This document shows, piece by piece, positions 50,470 through 60,514 of a stretch of DNA of 64,000 nucleotides. The position numbers and the translations under genes are program-made. The stretch is from an uncultured Alphaproteobacteria bacterium. Lineage in GTDB: Bacteria; Pseudomonadota; Alphaproteobacteria; Micavibrionales; UBA1664. A model generated the notes under the pieces. That model saw nothing but the letters and a program-made list of their open reading frames with translations. It was not told the DNA's origin and searched no databases. Numbering within the stretch: position 1 is the first letter of the stretch; each line of letters begins with the position of its first letter. The stretch is taken from assembly GCA_943789475.1 (NCBI GenBank), contig CALSUG010000002.1, positions 62,001-126,000 of the forward strand. Reading direction: 5' to 3'.

Positions 50470-52500
50470 CTATTTTTCACTCGCGTCACGCGGGAGGCGG
50501 ATAAGGGCGGTTGTGCCTTCGCCTTCGGCAGACTCAAGAATAATCGTACCACCGTGAAGTTCCGCAAGTTCTTTTGTAATCGTTAGGCCAAGGCCTGAAC
50601 CTTCGTGATTGCGTGTATGTGCGGATGAAACTTGTTCAAATGGCTTTAAAACAGCGGACAATTTATTGGCCGGAATCCCGACACCATTATCGATCACCTT
50701 AACCGTAACATGGTTATCAAATTCTTCGATTGCCACAGAAATTGTTCCACCTGGCTCAGTGAATTTGACCGCATTGGATAAGATATTCAACAAAATTTGC
50801 ATGACCGCGCGACGGTCGGCAATGATGTTTGGTGTGTCATTTTTTATTTGGGAATCCAGCGTGATAACGCCCTCTTGTGCACGTGATTCAATCATACGTA
50901 CCGCGGTATTAACAATATTTCCAAGTTTAATTGTTTCTAAATCAAGTTCGTATTTACCCGCTTCAATTTTTGACATGTCCAAAATATCGGTAATAAGCGC
51001 AAGTAAATGTTCACCACTGTCATGAATGCTTGTTGCATAATCTAAATATTTATCATTACCCACCGCGCCCAACATTTGGCGTTTTATCATATCGGAAAAA
51101 CCAATAATGGCATTTAATGGTGTGCGTAATTCATGGCTCATATTTGCCAAAAATCTTGATTTTGATGCATAGGCTTGTTCCGCCGCATCCTTCGCCGCAC
51201 GCAATTCCATTTCATGTTCGGCTTGTTCAGTCACATCCTGCATCACACCATAAAGTGCAATAACATCACCATCTTCGTCTAAATCACATCGCCCTTCACA
51301 TCGTACGTAACAAATTGATTTGTCTTCGCGTACAACACGAAAATCCAAATCATATTCATTTTGTTCAATAATCGCGCGTTGAAACGCCTGCGTCATACGA
51401 CCAATATCACGTTTGTGTAACAATGCATTCGCATTATCCAATGTTGGTGTAAATTCATCTGCGTTCACACCAAAAATTTTATAAATTTGTTCCGACCATT
51501 CAATATTTGTCGAACCGACATTCCAACGCCAATGCCCCATATGCGCCAAGGCCTGTGCCTCTGATAATTCTTGTTCACGGCGACGTAGAGCCTTTTCACT
51601 CACTTTCACAGAAGTAATATCATGGCCAAGGCAATAAAGCTCATCACCCTTTTTATGAATGCGCCAGTGCATCCAAATATTTTGCCCCTGTTTTGCATTC
51701 ATGCGTGTTTCAAATTCAACAGGGTGATATCCGACATCATTTTCAACATCATGCATTTGAAATGATTGTAAATATTGACGCACGGATGCACGATCTTCGT
51801 CATAAACACGGTCTAAAAACGATGCTCCTAAATCTTGTTCCAACCGTTCCGTAAATCCAGTATTAAAACGTAAAATGTGTCCATCTTCGGATAGAACACA
51901 CATCACATCCCTATTCATGGCAGAAAAAGCCTGAACATCAGATGTGCCTAATGTTAATCGATGATCGATAATCTCTTCATCACGAGCGATATCTGATTTT
52001 ATTTCCTTTACCTGTTCAACATCACTATTACTTGGTGATAATCCATTAAGTAAAGATACCCAATCTGGTTGCGTATCTACGGTGATATCTACTTCTTTAT
52101 CAAAGGAACTACATGCGACTAAATATTTTTGATTATCTTGTCCTTTGATCCAATCAAAGAAAAATTTATGAGGTGTGTGTTTATCACCAACAAGTAATAT
52201 ATGTTCTCCTGATTTTAAAGATGATATAGTCGACCCACCGCCTTGGCTCAGACTGTTAAAGACCGCACGATCATTCATAACATCGTCCAAATTTTTAAAA
52301 AACACCGTGTCCAATAATGCACGTCCTTTCAAATCCAGCGGCGGAATTCCCAAGGAAACAGCAAAAGCATCATTCACATCCAAAATTTCACCATTCACAT
52401 CCGTAATAAAATGCATTTGATGCGCAGGTTTTTTCTTCACCGTCGCAACAGGTGTTTTTTTCTTAAAATCAATTTTTGATGCGTTTGATTTGACTGACAT
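50470..52500 (-). CDS. PAS-domain sensor histidine kinase (soluble, no receiver)
   Basis: SKSRFLANMSHELRTPLNAIIGFSDMI (HisKA); VKVIDNGVGIPANKL and GSGLGLTITKELAELHGG (HATPase); several PAS segments. Confidence 0.95.
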   Translation of the reverse strand: MSVKSNASKIDFKKKTPVATVKKKPAHQMHFITDVNGEILDVNDAFAVSLGIPPLDLKGRALLDTVFFKNLDDVMNDRAVFNSLSQGGGSTISSLKSGEHILLVGDKHTPHKFFFDWIKGQDNQKYLVACSSFDKEVDITVDTQPDWVSLLNGLSPSNSDVEQVKEIKSDIARDEEIIDHRLTLGTSDVQAFSAMNRDVMCVLSEDGHILRFNTGFTERLEQDLGASFLDRVYDEDRASVRQYLQSFQMHDVENDVGYHPVEFETRMNAKQGQNIWMHWRIHKKGDELYCLGHDITSVKVSEKALRRREQELSEAQALAHMGHWRWNVGSTNIEWSEQIYKIFGVNADEFTPTLDNANALLHKRDIGRMTQAFQRAIIEQNEYDLDFRVVREDKSICYVRCEGRCDLDEDGDVIALYGVMQDVTEQAEHEMELRAAKDAAEQAYASKSRFLANMSHELRTPLNAIIGFSDMIKRQMLGAVGNDKYLDYATSIHDSGEHLLALITDILDMSKIEAGKYELDLETIKLGNIVNTAVRMIESRAQEGVITLDSQIKNDTPNIIADRRAVMQILLNILSNAVKFTEPGGTISVAIEEFDNHVTVKVIDNGVGIPANKLSAVLKPFEQVSSAHTRNHEGSGLGLTITKELAELHGGTIILESAEGEGTTALIRLPRDASEK

Positions 52501-52567
52501 AATCTCAATTACAGTTATATTTTCATATCAGCGTACTTGATTTGCAAACTTATCCACAAGCAAAAAA

Positions 52568-52585
52568 TGCAGGGAAGACCCTGCA
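52568..52585 (-). terminator. Hairpin terminator
   Basis: tgcaggg-aaga-ccctgca. Confidence 0.55.
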
Positions 52586-52611
52586 TAATGCTAATTTCAT
52601 ATTGAAAATAT

Positions 52612-52830
52612 TCAATCGAGGTAATTATTATCTTTTAGATCTTTTTTATTACCCAAATCATTTTTTGCTACCATAACTAAACCAGATGCAACGGTCACAA
52701 CAAACAATGTTCCCAAAATTTTCCAAAGAAGATCTTCACCTATACTCAGTCCCCAAATTTCAGCCACAAAAAGCGCCGCCCCAATGACAACACAAGCGAT
52801 AATAACTTTAAGAAAAATATTATGAAGCAT
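52612..52830 (-). CDS. Small two-TM hypothetical protein
   Basis: 72-aa ORF overlapping the DUF4177-like gene. Confidence 0.6.
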   Translation of the reverse strand: MLHNIFLKVIIACVVIGAALFVAEIWGLSIGEDLLWKILGTLFVVTVASGLVMVAKNDLGNKKDLKDNNYLD

Positions 52831-53050
52831 TCTGCTTTTCTCGCTTCATAACAGTTACAAAGGCTTCACGGCTAAACAAAAGAAGCATCCGGCGAATTTC
52901 TCTCTCCATTGTCACAACTTCCCAACCTTCTTCACCATTACGGTTTAAAAATTCAGTAAATTTCACAGGGTCAACTTTGGATCCACCAAGGAAAAGTGAC
53001 CCTAAAATACCCTCACGATAAACAGTCACCTTATATTCAAATTTTTTCAT
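52820..53050 (-). CDS. DUF4177-like protein
   Basis: MKKFEYKVTVYRE...FTEFLNRNGEEGWEVVTMEREI. Confidence 0.75.
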   Translation of the reverse strand: MKKFEYKVTVYREGILGSLFLGGSKVDPVKFTEFLNRNGEEGWEVVTMEREIRRMLLLFSREAFVTVMKREKQNAS

Positions 53051-53062
53051 TAAAATGATACC

Positions 53063-54424
53063 TTATGCTGCTTTGTCAGCTTCATCCAATTTAGCAAGCT
53101 GTTGTTCCAGCCAATGAATCGTGTAATCACCTGAAATAAATTCTGGTTGAGAGATAATCCATTTGTGTAACGGCAATGTTGTCTCAATTCCTTCAATCAC
53201 TGTTTCATCAATTGCACGATGCAAACGGCGTAAACATTCTGCGCGATCACGACCATGAACGATCAATTTACCAACCATGGAATCATAATATGGTGGGATT
53301 GAATATCCTTTATAAATCGCACTATCCATACGAATACCAAGACCACCTGCAGGATGATATTCTTTAATCATTCCAGGTGATGGCATAAATGTACGTGGGT
53401 TTTCGGCATTCACACGAACCTCAATTGAATGTCCACGAAGGCGAATATTATCTTTTTTGAATGTTAGTTCTTCACCAGCCGCAATACGAATTTGTTCACA
53501 CACAAGGTCAATACCTGTAATCATTTCTGTTACTGGGTGCTCAACCTGAATACGTGTATTCATTTCCATGAAATAGAATTTTCCTTCTTCGAACAAAAAT
53601 TCAAATGTTCCTGCACCACGATATTGCATTTTTTTCACAACATCGGCGGACACACCACCAATATATTCACGTTCTTCATCCGTTAGAACAGGACTAGGGC
53701 CTTCTTCAACAACCTTTTGATGACGACGTTGGATTGAACAATCACGTTCACCAAGATGAATTCCACCACCTTTACCATCACCAAATACTTGAATTTCAAT
53801 ATGACGTGGTTTTTCAAGGAATTTTTCCATGTAAACCGTATCATCACCAAAGTTTGCTTTGGCTTCTGATCTAGCTGTTGAATAGGCTTCTGCCATATCT
53901 TTGATGTCTCGGACAACTTTCATCCCTTTACCACCACCACCTGATGCGGCCTTAATGATAACAGGCAAACCCCATTCTTCGGCTGTGGCGATTGCATCTT
54001 CGACAGATCCCAAAGCACCCGCAGAACCAGGAACAACTGGCAAACCCAATGTTTGAACCGTTTCCTTGGCAACAACCTTGTCACCCATTGATTCAATATG
54101 TTCAGGTTTAGGACCAATAAAAGCAAAACCGTGTTCTTCAACCATACGTGCAAATTCTGCATTTTCAGACAGGAAACCGTATCCTGGATGGATCGCCTCT
54201 GCCCCTGTAATCGCCGCAGCGGTTAGAATTGCAGGAATGTTAAGATAGCTGTCTTTGGCCGCTGGCGGTCCAATACAAACGCTTTCATCCGCCAAACGAA
54301 CAACCATTGAATTTTCATCCGCCGTTGAATGCACAGCAACGGTTTCAATTCCCATTTCTTTACACGCACGATGAATACGAAGAGCGATTTCGCCACGATT
54401 TGCGATTAGTACTTTTTTGAACAT
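53063..54424 (-). CDS. accC: Acetyl-CoA carboxylase biotin carboxylase subunit
   Basis: MFKKVLIANRGEIALRIHRACKEMGIETVAVHS; EMNTRIQVEHPVTEMITGIDLV. Confidence 0.99.
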   Translation of the reverse strand: MFKKVLIANRGEIALRIHRACKEMGIETVAVHSTADENSMVVRLADESVCIGPPAAKDSYLNIPAILTAAAITGAEAIHPGYGFLSENAEFARMVEEHGFAFIGPKPEHIESMGDKVVAKETVQTLGLPVVPGSAGALGSVEDAIATAEEWGLPVIIKAASGGGGKGMKVVRDIKDMAEAYSTARSEAKANFGDDTVYMEKFLEKPRHIEIQVFGDGKGGGIHLGERDCSIQRRHQKVVEEGPSPVLTDEEREYIGGVSADVVKKMQYRGAGTFEFLFEEGKFYFMEMNTRIQVEHPVTEMITGIDLVCEQIRIAAGEELTFKKDNIRLRGHSIEVRVNAENPRTFMPSPGMIKEYHPAGGLGIRMDSAIYKGYSIPPYYDSMVGKLIVHGRDRAECLRRLHRAIDETVIEGIETTLPLHKWIISQPEFISGDYTIHWLEQQLAKLDEADKAA

Positions 54425-54437
54425 AATTTGTTCCTTT

Positions 54438-54677
54438 TTATTTTGGATATGCGTTTGGATTCACAGTATTCATACTGCTCTCGAAATCAACTTGAGTTAG
54501 ATCGGCATCTCGTTCAAATTTTTTCCATTCGGCAACAACCATAAAGATTGCTTTAGCTTTGACGCCATCAGCTTCTAAGCCAGTAAATATATGATCAATA
54601 TCATAGTTTTTTCTTACACGATCAACCATATTTTGGGCATGATTATCAAACTCTTTTTGCCTTATGCTGTCTGTCAT
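54438..54677 (-). CDS. Hypothetical 79-aa protein between accB and accC
   Basis: Same-strand ORF with tight spacing to accB and accC. Confidence 0.7.
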   Translation of the reverse strand: MTDSIRQKEFDNHAQNMVDRVRKNYDIDHIFTGLEADGVKAKAIFMVVAEWKKFERDADLTQVDFESSMNTVNPNAYPK

Positions 54678-54686
54678 ACTTCTATC

Positions 54687-55151
54687 CTATTCGATAATTG
54701 CGAGAACATCACCAAATTCAACGGGTGCCGCATCGGACACTAGAATTTGTGATACTTTTCCTGATTTATCAGCCTTAATTGGGTTCATAACCTTCATTGC
54801 CTCAACAATCATAATTGTATCGCCCACATTGACGTTTGATCCAACCGATACAAAATTTGCTGCACCTGGTTCTGGTGACATATATGCCGTTCCAACCATC
54901 GGTGATTTTACCGCACCAGGATGTGATGCATCAACCGCCGCAGGGGCATCATTTGCCGCCGCTGGTACCGCAGCAACAGCAGGAGCGGCCGCAACTGGCG
55001 CCGCCATCGCCGCAGGAGCAGCCACAGTTGTTTGATAAACTTCGCGTGCAACACGAATTTTCAAATCTTTTTCTTCAACCTCAATCTCAGTAAGGTCAGT
55101 GTCATTTAAAATTTCAGCCAAATCCCTGATGGCCGCGCGATCAATTTTCAT
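54687..55151 (-). CDS. accB: Biotin carboxyl carrier protein
   Basis: Ala/Pro linker followed by biotinyl motif [21 protein letters not shown]. Confidence 0.98.
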   Translation of the reverse strand: MKIDRAAIRDLAEILNDTDLTEIEVEEKDLKIRVAREVYQTTVAAPAAMAAPVAAAPAVAAVPAAANDAPAAVDASHPGAVKSPMVGTAYMSPEPGAANFVSVGSNVNVGDTIMIVEAMKVMNPIKADKSGKVSQILVSDAAPVEFGDVLAIIE

Positions 55152-55225
55152 AGTTTTTCTCTTAATTTGTTTAAATCGACCCTGTTTTTAACAGATTTAT
55201 ACGGGACAAGTCAAAGGGTAAGACA

Positions 55226-55669
55226 TTAATGATGCTTCATCATGCTTTGGCGTGATTTAACAATAATGGTCACGGGCACTTCACCCGCATTTTCAAAAAC
55301 AACTACGCCATCAAATGTTTCACCATCAACAAAATCAGATACCATATCAAACACCATAATATGATCCGCCATTGGTTTAAGTGTATGCATATCACCCGAT
55401 GCAATATCATACCCATCAACACGACGCATTTTCATGATATCATTTTTAGTTTCCATTGTGTGCAGTTCGGCACGACCCGCGCGATCCGTTTTGAAACCAA
55501 TCATACGATCATCAATATCTGTATTATTTGACACCATCATAAATATAGCCGCGGCCGGAAATTTTTTCGGCGTTTCAACCATATAGGCATCGGAAATTTC
55601 AATCGTATTCGCCTGCGGGAAACATCCCGCAAGCATAATAACAAAGCATAAAGCTATAATTTGTTTCAT
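55226..55669 (-). CDS. PCu(A)C-type copper chaperone (lipoprotein)
   Basis: Lipobox MLAGCFPQ; ISDAYMVETPKKFPAAAIFMMVSNN...ELHTMETKNDIMKMRRVDG; HIMVFD. Confidence 0.88.
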   Translation of the reverse strand: MKQIIALCFVIMLAGCFPQANTIEISDAYMVETPKKFPAAAIFMMVSNNTDIDDRMIGFKTDRAGRAELHTMETKNDIMKMRRVDGYDIASGDMHTLKPMADHIMVFDMVSDFVDGETFDGVVVFENAGEVPVTIIVKSRQSMMKHH

Positions 55670-55673
55670 AGAA

Positions 55674-56273
55674 TTAATATTTTACTGAGCATCCATAGGG
55701 CTGTGTCGAAGATGTCTCAATCGGCTCACCGCTTTTCAATGAATTTAATGCATAACGAACATAATTTTTTGCCGTTGCAATGCCATCTGGTTTAAAACTG
55801 CTATCATCATCAATCGCCCCTGCGTATGCCAACACACCTTTTGCATCAATGACAAACATATGTGGTGTTGTTTTCGCCTCATACAATTTACCAATTGCAC
55901 CTGATGGATCTTGAATACGCGCCGTTGGGTGTGCGCCAACTTCCTTCATCACATGATTGGCCGTTGCGTTATCAACTTGTCCTTGTTTTCCTTGTGCGGA
56001 TGATGCAATCGATAGCCACACTACGCCGTCATCTGTTGCTTCCTTTTGTAATTTTTGCATGTTGCCGCCATCATAATGTTTTTTGACATACGGGCACTCA
56101 TGATTTGTCCATTCCAATACAACTGTTTTTCCTAAAAAATCAGACAGTTCATGTTGAACACCATTTGTATCCATACCTTTGAACACTGGTGCAGGTTCAC
56201 CAACAACTGGTGCCGCAATTGCCGCCGTTGTTGTCATTAAAATAACAGCCGTTGATAGTAGTAATTTTTTCAT
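55674..56273 (-). CDS. Secreted redoxin/thioredoxin-fold protein
   Basis: Signal peptide; VGEPAPVFKGMDTNGVQHELSDFLGKTVVLEWTNHECPYVKKHYDG. Confidence 0.88.
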   Translation of the reverse strand: MKKLLLSTAVILMTTTAAIAAPVVGEPAPVFKGMDTNGVQHELSDFLGKTVVLEWTNHECPYVKKHYDGGNMQKLQKEATDDGVVWLSIASSAQGKQGQVDNATANHVMKEVGAHPTARIQDPSGAIGKLYEAKTTPHMFVIDAKGVLAYAGAIDDDSSFKPDGIATAKNYVRYALNSLKSGEPIETSSTQPYGCSVKY

Positions 56274-56277
56274 AATC

Positions 56278-58284
56278 TTATTCTCCTTGAATGGTTTCTA
56301 AAATAATATTTGGGGTTAAAATTTGTGGTAAAATAATTGGATCTGGACGCATTCCATTGTCATTTTTCGCGCCATAAAACACATATAACGGAACACCATT
56401 ACGGCCAAATTTTTCTAAATATTTGGTAATTTTTTCATCACGGTTTGTCCAATCACCCTTCATATAAAGAATATTTTCATCTGCAAACGCGTCTTGAACC
56501 TCGACTTGTGACAGTGATGTATTTTCATTCACCAAACACGTAATACACCATGCTGCGGTCATATTCACAAATACGGCTTGATCAGAGTTTTCATCCAAAA
56601 TATTTTCTAATTTAGCATTATCAAATGGTTCATAATTCATTGTCGATTTTGGTGATAAAATCGCACTATAAAATCCAAATACGCCGATTAATAATAATGC
56701 CAATAGTCCTTTCCAAAGTTTCGATGTTGATTTTTTTGAAAACCAAATCAAAAACATAATGGCAAGGAATAATCCCAAAATATAGATAATCGCCAAATCA
56801 CCCGCTTGTTGCGCCAAAACCCACACCAACCAAATGGCCGATGCAAACATCGGGAATGCCAGGACCTGTTTAAACGTATCCATCCATGCACCTGGACGTG
56901 GTAATATTTTTTGTGTCGCAGGAACAAAGGTCAAAAGTAAGTATGGAAATGCCAACCCAAATCCAAGCATTGCGAATACAAGCAAACCAACAAAGGCCGA
57001 TTGCGTCAACGCATATCCAATGGCGGATGCCATAAATGGCGCAGTACATGGCGTGGCAACCAACGTGGCCAACACACCTGTAAAAAATGATGATTTGGCA
57101 TCATTACCCGTTGTTAAATTTGATCCTATATTCGTGAAACAGCCACTTATTTCAAACAACCCCATAAGGTTTAATCCAATTAAAAACAACATTGTCGCAA
57201 GGACAGTAACCACAATTGGGTCTTGTAATTGAAAACCCCATCCAATGGTTTCGCCAGCGCCCTTTAATATCATTAAAACACCCGCGATAGACACAAATGA
57301 CAACATGATACCCGTCGTATATGCAATACCGCTTGCACGTGCGTGTGATCGTTCTTTATCCGATAGTTTGACAAGTGATAATGCCTTCATCGATAACACG
57401 GGGAAAACACATGGCATCAGGTTCAAAATTAAACCACCGACAAATGCAAATCCCAAGATAAATATAAAACTATATTCTACTGAACTTTCAGCACTCTTTA
57501 AATTCGCCGTAACTTCATATGCTTCGTTTCCTGTTTGAATAACAAATGATGCCTGTGTCAAAGTTGTCAAATCACGATCATCCGATTTTGCCGTAAATAT
57601 TACAACATCATCCATAATTTCGCTCGTCACATCAGATGTCGTTTGAACAATTCCCCATGTTGTAGGAAACAAATCAACATCCAACATTTGATTATGGAGG
57701 TCAGATGGTACCGACACATTTAAAACAACATTTTCACCTTTTTTTACAAATGATGTGTTCCAATCAACCTGTCTCGGCATACTCTTCTTAGCCTTTTCAA
57801 AAATAGATTGATTAATATTTTGTGTTACATCAGAAACCGGTAATGAAATAGAAATTTTTTGTGATTCTGGAATACAGATATCATCACAAACCAACCAATA
57901 AACTGTCCCATTCAACTCTACGCTATCAGCTGAATATTTAGGCCACAAAGATAGAGTTTGTGTAAAAATCGGTTGGCCCTTGTGACCAAAATTAACCAAA
58001 GGATCATAAAAGAACTTGTCCGGTGTAGGCTCTCTTACCTCTGATACAGAAACACCTTTTGGTAGTTCCCAATCAATTGTCATGGCCTCACCCGAATCAC
58101 CTGGATTTATCCAATAAGTATGCCACCCATCAATAATATTTTGACGGATAGCAATATCAATAGACCCTCCCGCTTGCACTGCACTTTGTGATGCAAAAAC
58201 ATCAATTGTGGCTTTTGGATCATCTTGTGCCATAGAAGGCAAAGATATAAAAAACGCAAGGGCAAGTGAGAGAATGTATTTCAT
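56278..58284 (-). CDS. DsbD/ScsB-like thiol:disulfide interchange protein
   Basis: N-terminal DsbD-alpha-like region, LILNLMPCVFPVLSMKALSLV TM domain, C-terminal thioredoxin with AAWCITC. Confidence 0.93.
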   Translation of the reverse strand: MKYILSLALAFFISLPSMAQDDPKATIDVFASQSAVQAGGSIDIAIRQNIIDGWHTYWINPGDSGEAMTIDWELPKGVSVSEVREPTPDKFFYDPLVNFGHKGQPIFTQTLSLWPKYSADSVELNGTVYWLVCDDICIPESQKISISLPVSDVTQNINQSIFEKAKKSMPRQVDWNTSFVKKGENVVLNVSVPSDLHNQMLDVDLFPTTWGIVQTTSDVTSEIMDDVVIFTAKSDDRDLTTLTQASFVIQTGNEAYEVTANLKSAESSVEYSFIFILGFAFVGGLILNLMPCVFPVLSMKALSLVKLSDKERSHARASGIAYTTGIMLSFVSIAGVLMILKGAGETIGWGFQLQDPIVVTVLATMLFLIGLNLMGLFEISGCFTNIGSNLTTGNDAKSSFFTGVLATLVATPCTAPFMASAIGYALTQSAFVGLLVFAMLGFGLAFPYLLLTFVPATQKILPRPGAWMDTFKQVLAFPMFASAIWLVWVLAQQAGDLAIIYILGLFLAIMFLIWFSKKSTSKLWKGLLALLLIGVFGFYSAILSPKSTMNYEPFDNAKLENILDENSDQAVFVNMTAAWCITCLVNENTSLSQVEVQDAFADENILYMKGDWTNRDEKITKYLEKFGRNGVPLYVFYGAKNDNGMRPDPIILPQILTPNIILETIQGE

Positions 58285-58288
58285 GGAT

Positions 58289-58714
58289 TTATGAATTCAG
58301 CGCAATAAATGTTTCTAATTTCGCCTTGATCACTTCAACGCTATCCGTTTTTGTAATACGAACCGTCTCTTGTCCATCTTTCACTAATGCCGCAAAGCCA
58401 GTTTTTGGTGCATTTTTGTTATACAAAACACCCAGACCATTTTTATCTGCTAGTTTTAATGATTCCGCTTTTGTTTTATCGTCTGTTAGATCAAATTTTA
58501 CAACATTAAGAGCATCTTTTGATTCTAACTGCCCTATTGCTTCCATCATTTTAGGTTCCAAAACTTTACAAGAACCACACCAATCCGCATAAAATACAGC
58601 AACTGTTGGTTTATCGTTTTCAGTCATTGGTTCCATCGCACTTGCAGGTGCCATAAATCCAAATACGGCAAAAGCCATAATAAAAAGTGATTTAAGCATG
58701 ATATTAATCCTCAT
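58289..58714 (-). CDS. Secreted thioredoxin-like protein
   Basis: VAVFYADWCGSCKVLEPKM after signal peptide. Confidence 0.9.
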   Translation of the reverse strand: MRINIMLKSLFIMAFAVFGFMAPASAMEPMTENDKPTVAVFYADWCGSCKVLEPKMMEAIGQLESKDALNVVKFDLTDDKTKAESLKLADKNGLGVLYNKNAPKTGFAALVKDGQETVRITKTDSVEVIKAKLETFIALNS

Positions 58715-58806
58715 TAAAAAAAAATTAAGTTAGGATCACAGTATCTGACATGAATATGGCGAAAAAAAGATTTTTCTTCGCCATAATGTTTTCTTTAAAA
58801 AATTAA

Positions 58807-59667
58807 TTAATTCTTTTCAATGTCATCAATCAGATTATTTAAATCATACGGACGACCACGCACCACACGTATTTCACCTTTTAATGTGCGGTAAACAACA
58901 ATCGGCGTTGCATCAAATCCCCATTCCAATAATGTTTTCTTATTATTTTCAACAGCCTTGGTGTTAATATTTTGTGGCGCCGATAATGCACTGTTATCTC
59001 CATGTGCGTATTTCAATAAAATTTCTTCTGGATTTGCGCTTGCCAATAAAACAGCTGCCTTACGTTGCCCTGCATCAGAAATACCAATTGGAATCACGCG
59101 CAGTTTTATTTGATCATTAGAAAACGCAGAATCCATTTCACGAATCATTTGTTTACAATGTGGGCAATCTGGATCGATAAAAGCAAAAACATCATGCTTA
59201 CCTGTTTCATTAATCGTAATCCAATTAGATGCAATTAAATCAGTGTACATCCGTTGTGCTTGTGTCAATTCACGCACAACTGGCGCAGGTGTATCTGTTA
59301 CTGGCGGTTGCGCTATTTGCGCTTGTTTATGTTGGCTTAAACTTCCCCCCGTCGCCGCATACATATCATCGCCTACACGACGATTAAGAGACGTTAATTG
59401 TCCCATCGTAATCATTTCGCCCTCACCGTTAAACATCAGTCCCATCACCATTGCGGTGCGATCACGATTTTCATAGAAAAATTCTGGTTTCCCCTGTCGA
59501 ATCAATGCCCATCCATTCATACCTTCAAATTCACCGAGATAAAAAATTTGCGCACCACTATCTACCATCTTTTTTAATGATTTTGGGGGATCAGGTTGCG
59601 TGATATCTTGTGCCTGTGTTGTAAACGGCATAAGAAGCACTAAAACAAGAAGGGTGAACATGCGCAT
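58807..59667 (-). CDS. DsbC/DsbG-like thiol:disulfide interchange protein
   Basis: Signal peptide; FAFIDPDCPHCKQMIREM; DATPIVVYRTLKGEIRVVRG. Confidence 0.87.
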   Translation of the reverse strand: MRMFTLLVLVLLMPFTTQAQDITQPDPPKSLKKMVDSGAQIFYLGEFEGMNGWALIRQGKPEFFYENRDRTAMVMGLMFNGEGEMITMGQLTSLNRRVGDDMYAATGGSLSQHKQAQIAQPPVTDTPAPVVRELTQAQRMYTDLIASNWITINETGKHDVFAFIDPDCPHCKQMIREMDSAFSNDQIKLRVIPIGISDAGQRKAAVLLASANPEEILLKYAHGDNSALSAPQNINTKAVENNKKTLLEWGFDATPIVVYRTLKGEIRVVRGRPYDLNNLIDDIEKN

Positions 59668-59760
59668 GAGGATTTATCCTTTTTTCGGTTTTCATTGAAT
59701 TGCCACAATTAATGTCTATATTATATGCGTAATGTGTCATTGTTAAGGAGGAAAATAAAC

Positions 59761-60468
59761 ATGAACATCCAAAATTCTAAAACACGCTCAACAACGGAGA
59801 GCTATGACGAAGGGCTACGCGATCATTTTCGTGGTGTTTATAATGTCATGAGCATGGGTTTAGTTGTGACTGGGTTGATTGCATTTGCAATTGCTAACAC
59901 ACCTGTGATTATGAATCTTTTATTCGGAACACCATTAAAGTGGGTTATGATGTTTGCACCAATGGCCTTCATTTGGTTTGGTTTTTCACCAAATGCAATC
60001 CGTAGAAAAACAGCTGGACAATTAAAAACAATGTTTTTCTTATTCTCCGCTGTATTCGGGGCATCCCTATCAACAATCTTTATTGTTTATCAAGGTGCTG
60101 ATATCGCACGTGCATTCTTTATTACAGCGGCCACTTTTGCGGCAACATCTGTATTTGGATATGTAACCAAAGCAGACCTTAGTAAGTTTGGCTCATTTCT
60201 CATCATGGGAGTGATTGGTATTTTGATTGCGGCGGTTGTAAACATCTTTTTGCAATCATCAATGCTACAGTTCGTTATCTCAGCAGCAGGTGTAGTGATT
60301 TACACAGGACTTGTGGCGTATGATACACAAAACATAAAAGAATCGTATTCACACTCCCACGGTGATGATGCTAATGGTAAAATGGCAGTTATGGGTGCTC
60401 TAGGGCTATATATCAACTTTATTATGCTATTTCAATTTATTCTGAGCCTTCTTGGTAACAGAGAATAA
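59761..60468 (+). CDS. Bax inhibitor-1/YccA-family membrane protein
   Basis: Seven-TM protein, YDEGLRDHFRGVYNVMSMGLVVTG; LVAYDTQNIKE; LGLYINFIMLFQFILSLLG. Track ORF starts at 59725. Confidence 0.94.
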   Translation: MNIQNSKTRSTTESYDEGLRDHFRGVYNVMSMGLVVTGLIAFAIANTPVIMNLLFGTPLKWVMMFAPMAFIWFGFSPNAIRRKTAGQLKTMFFLFSAVFGASLSTIFIVYQGADIARAFFITAATFAATSVFGYVTKADLSKFGSFLIMGVIGILIAAVVNIFLQSSMLQFVISAAGVVIYTGLVAYDTQNIKESYSHSHGDDANGKMAVMGALGLYINFIMLFQFILSLLGNRE

Positions 60469-60490
60469 ATTAGATTCTATAACCAATTTA

Positions 60491-60513
60491 AAAACCGCTT
60501 TATAAGCGGTTTT
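60491..60513. terminator. Bidirectional terminator
   Basis: aaaaccgctt-tat-aagcggtttt between convergent genes. Confidence 0.8.
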
Positions 60514-60514
60514 T

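Noticed and set aside
56834-57232. 132-aa ORF on plus strand
   Set aside because: Antisense to the DsbD-like gene.
58753-58785. atatggcgaa...ttcgccataat inverted repeat
   Set aside because: Looks like an ordinary intergenic terminator hairpin between two Dsb-type genes; nothing unusual.
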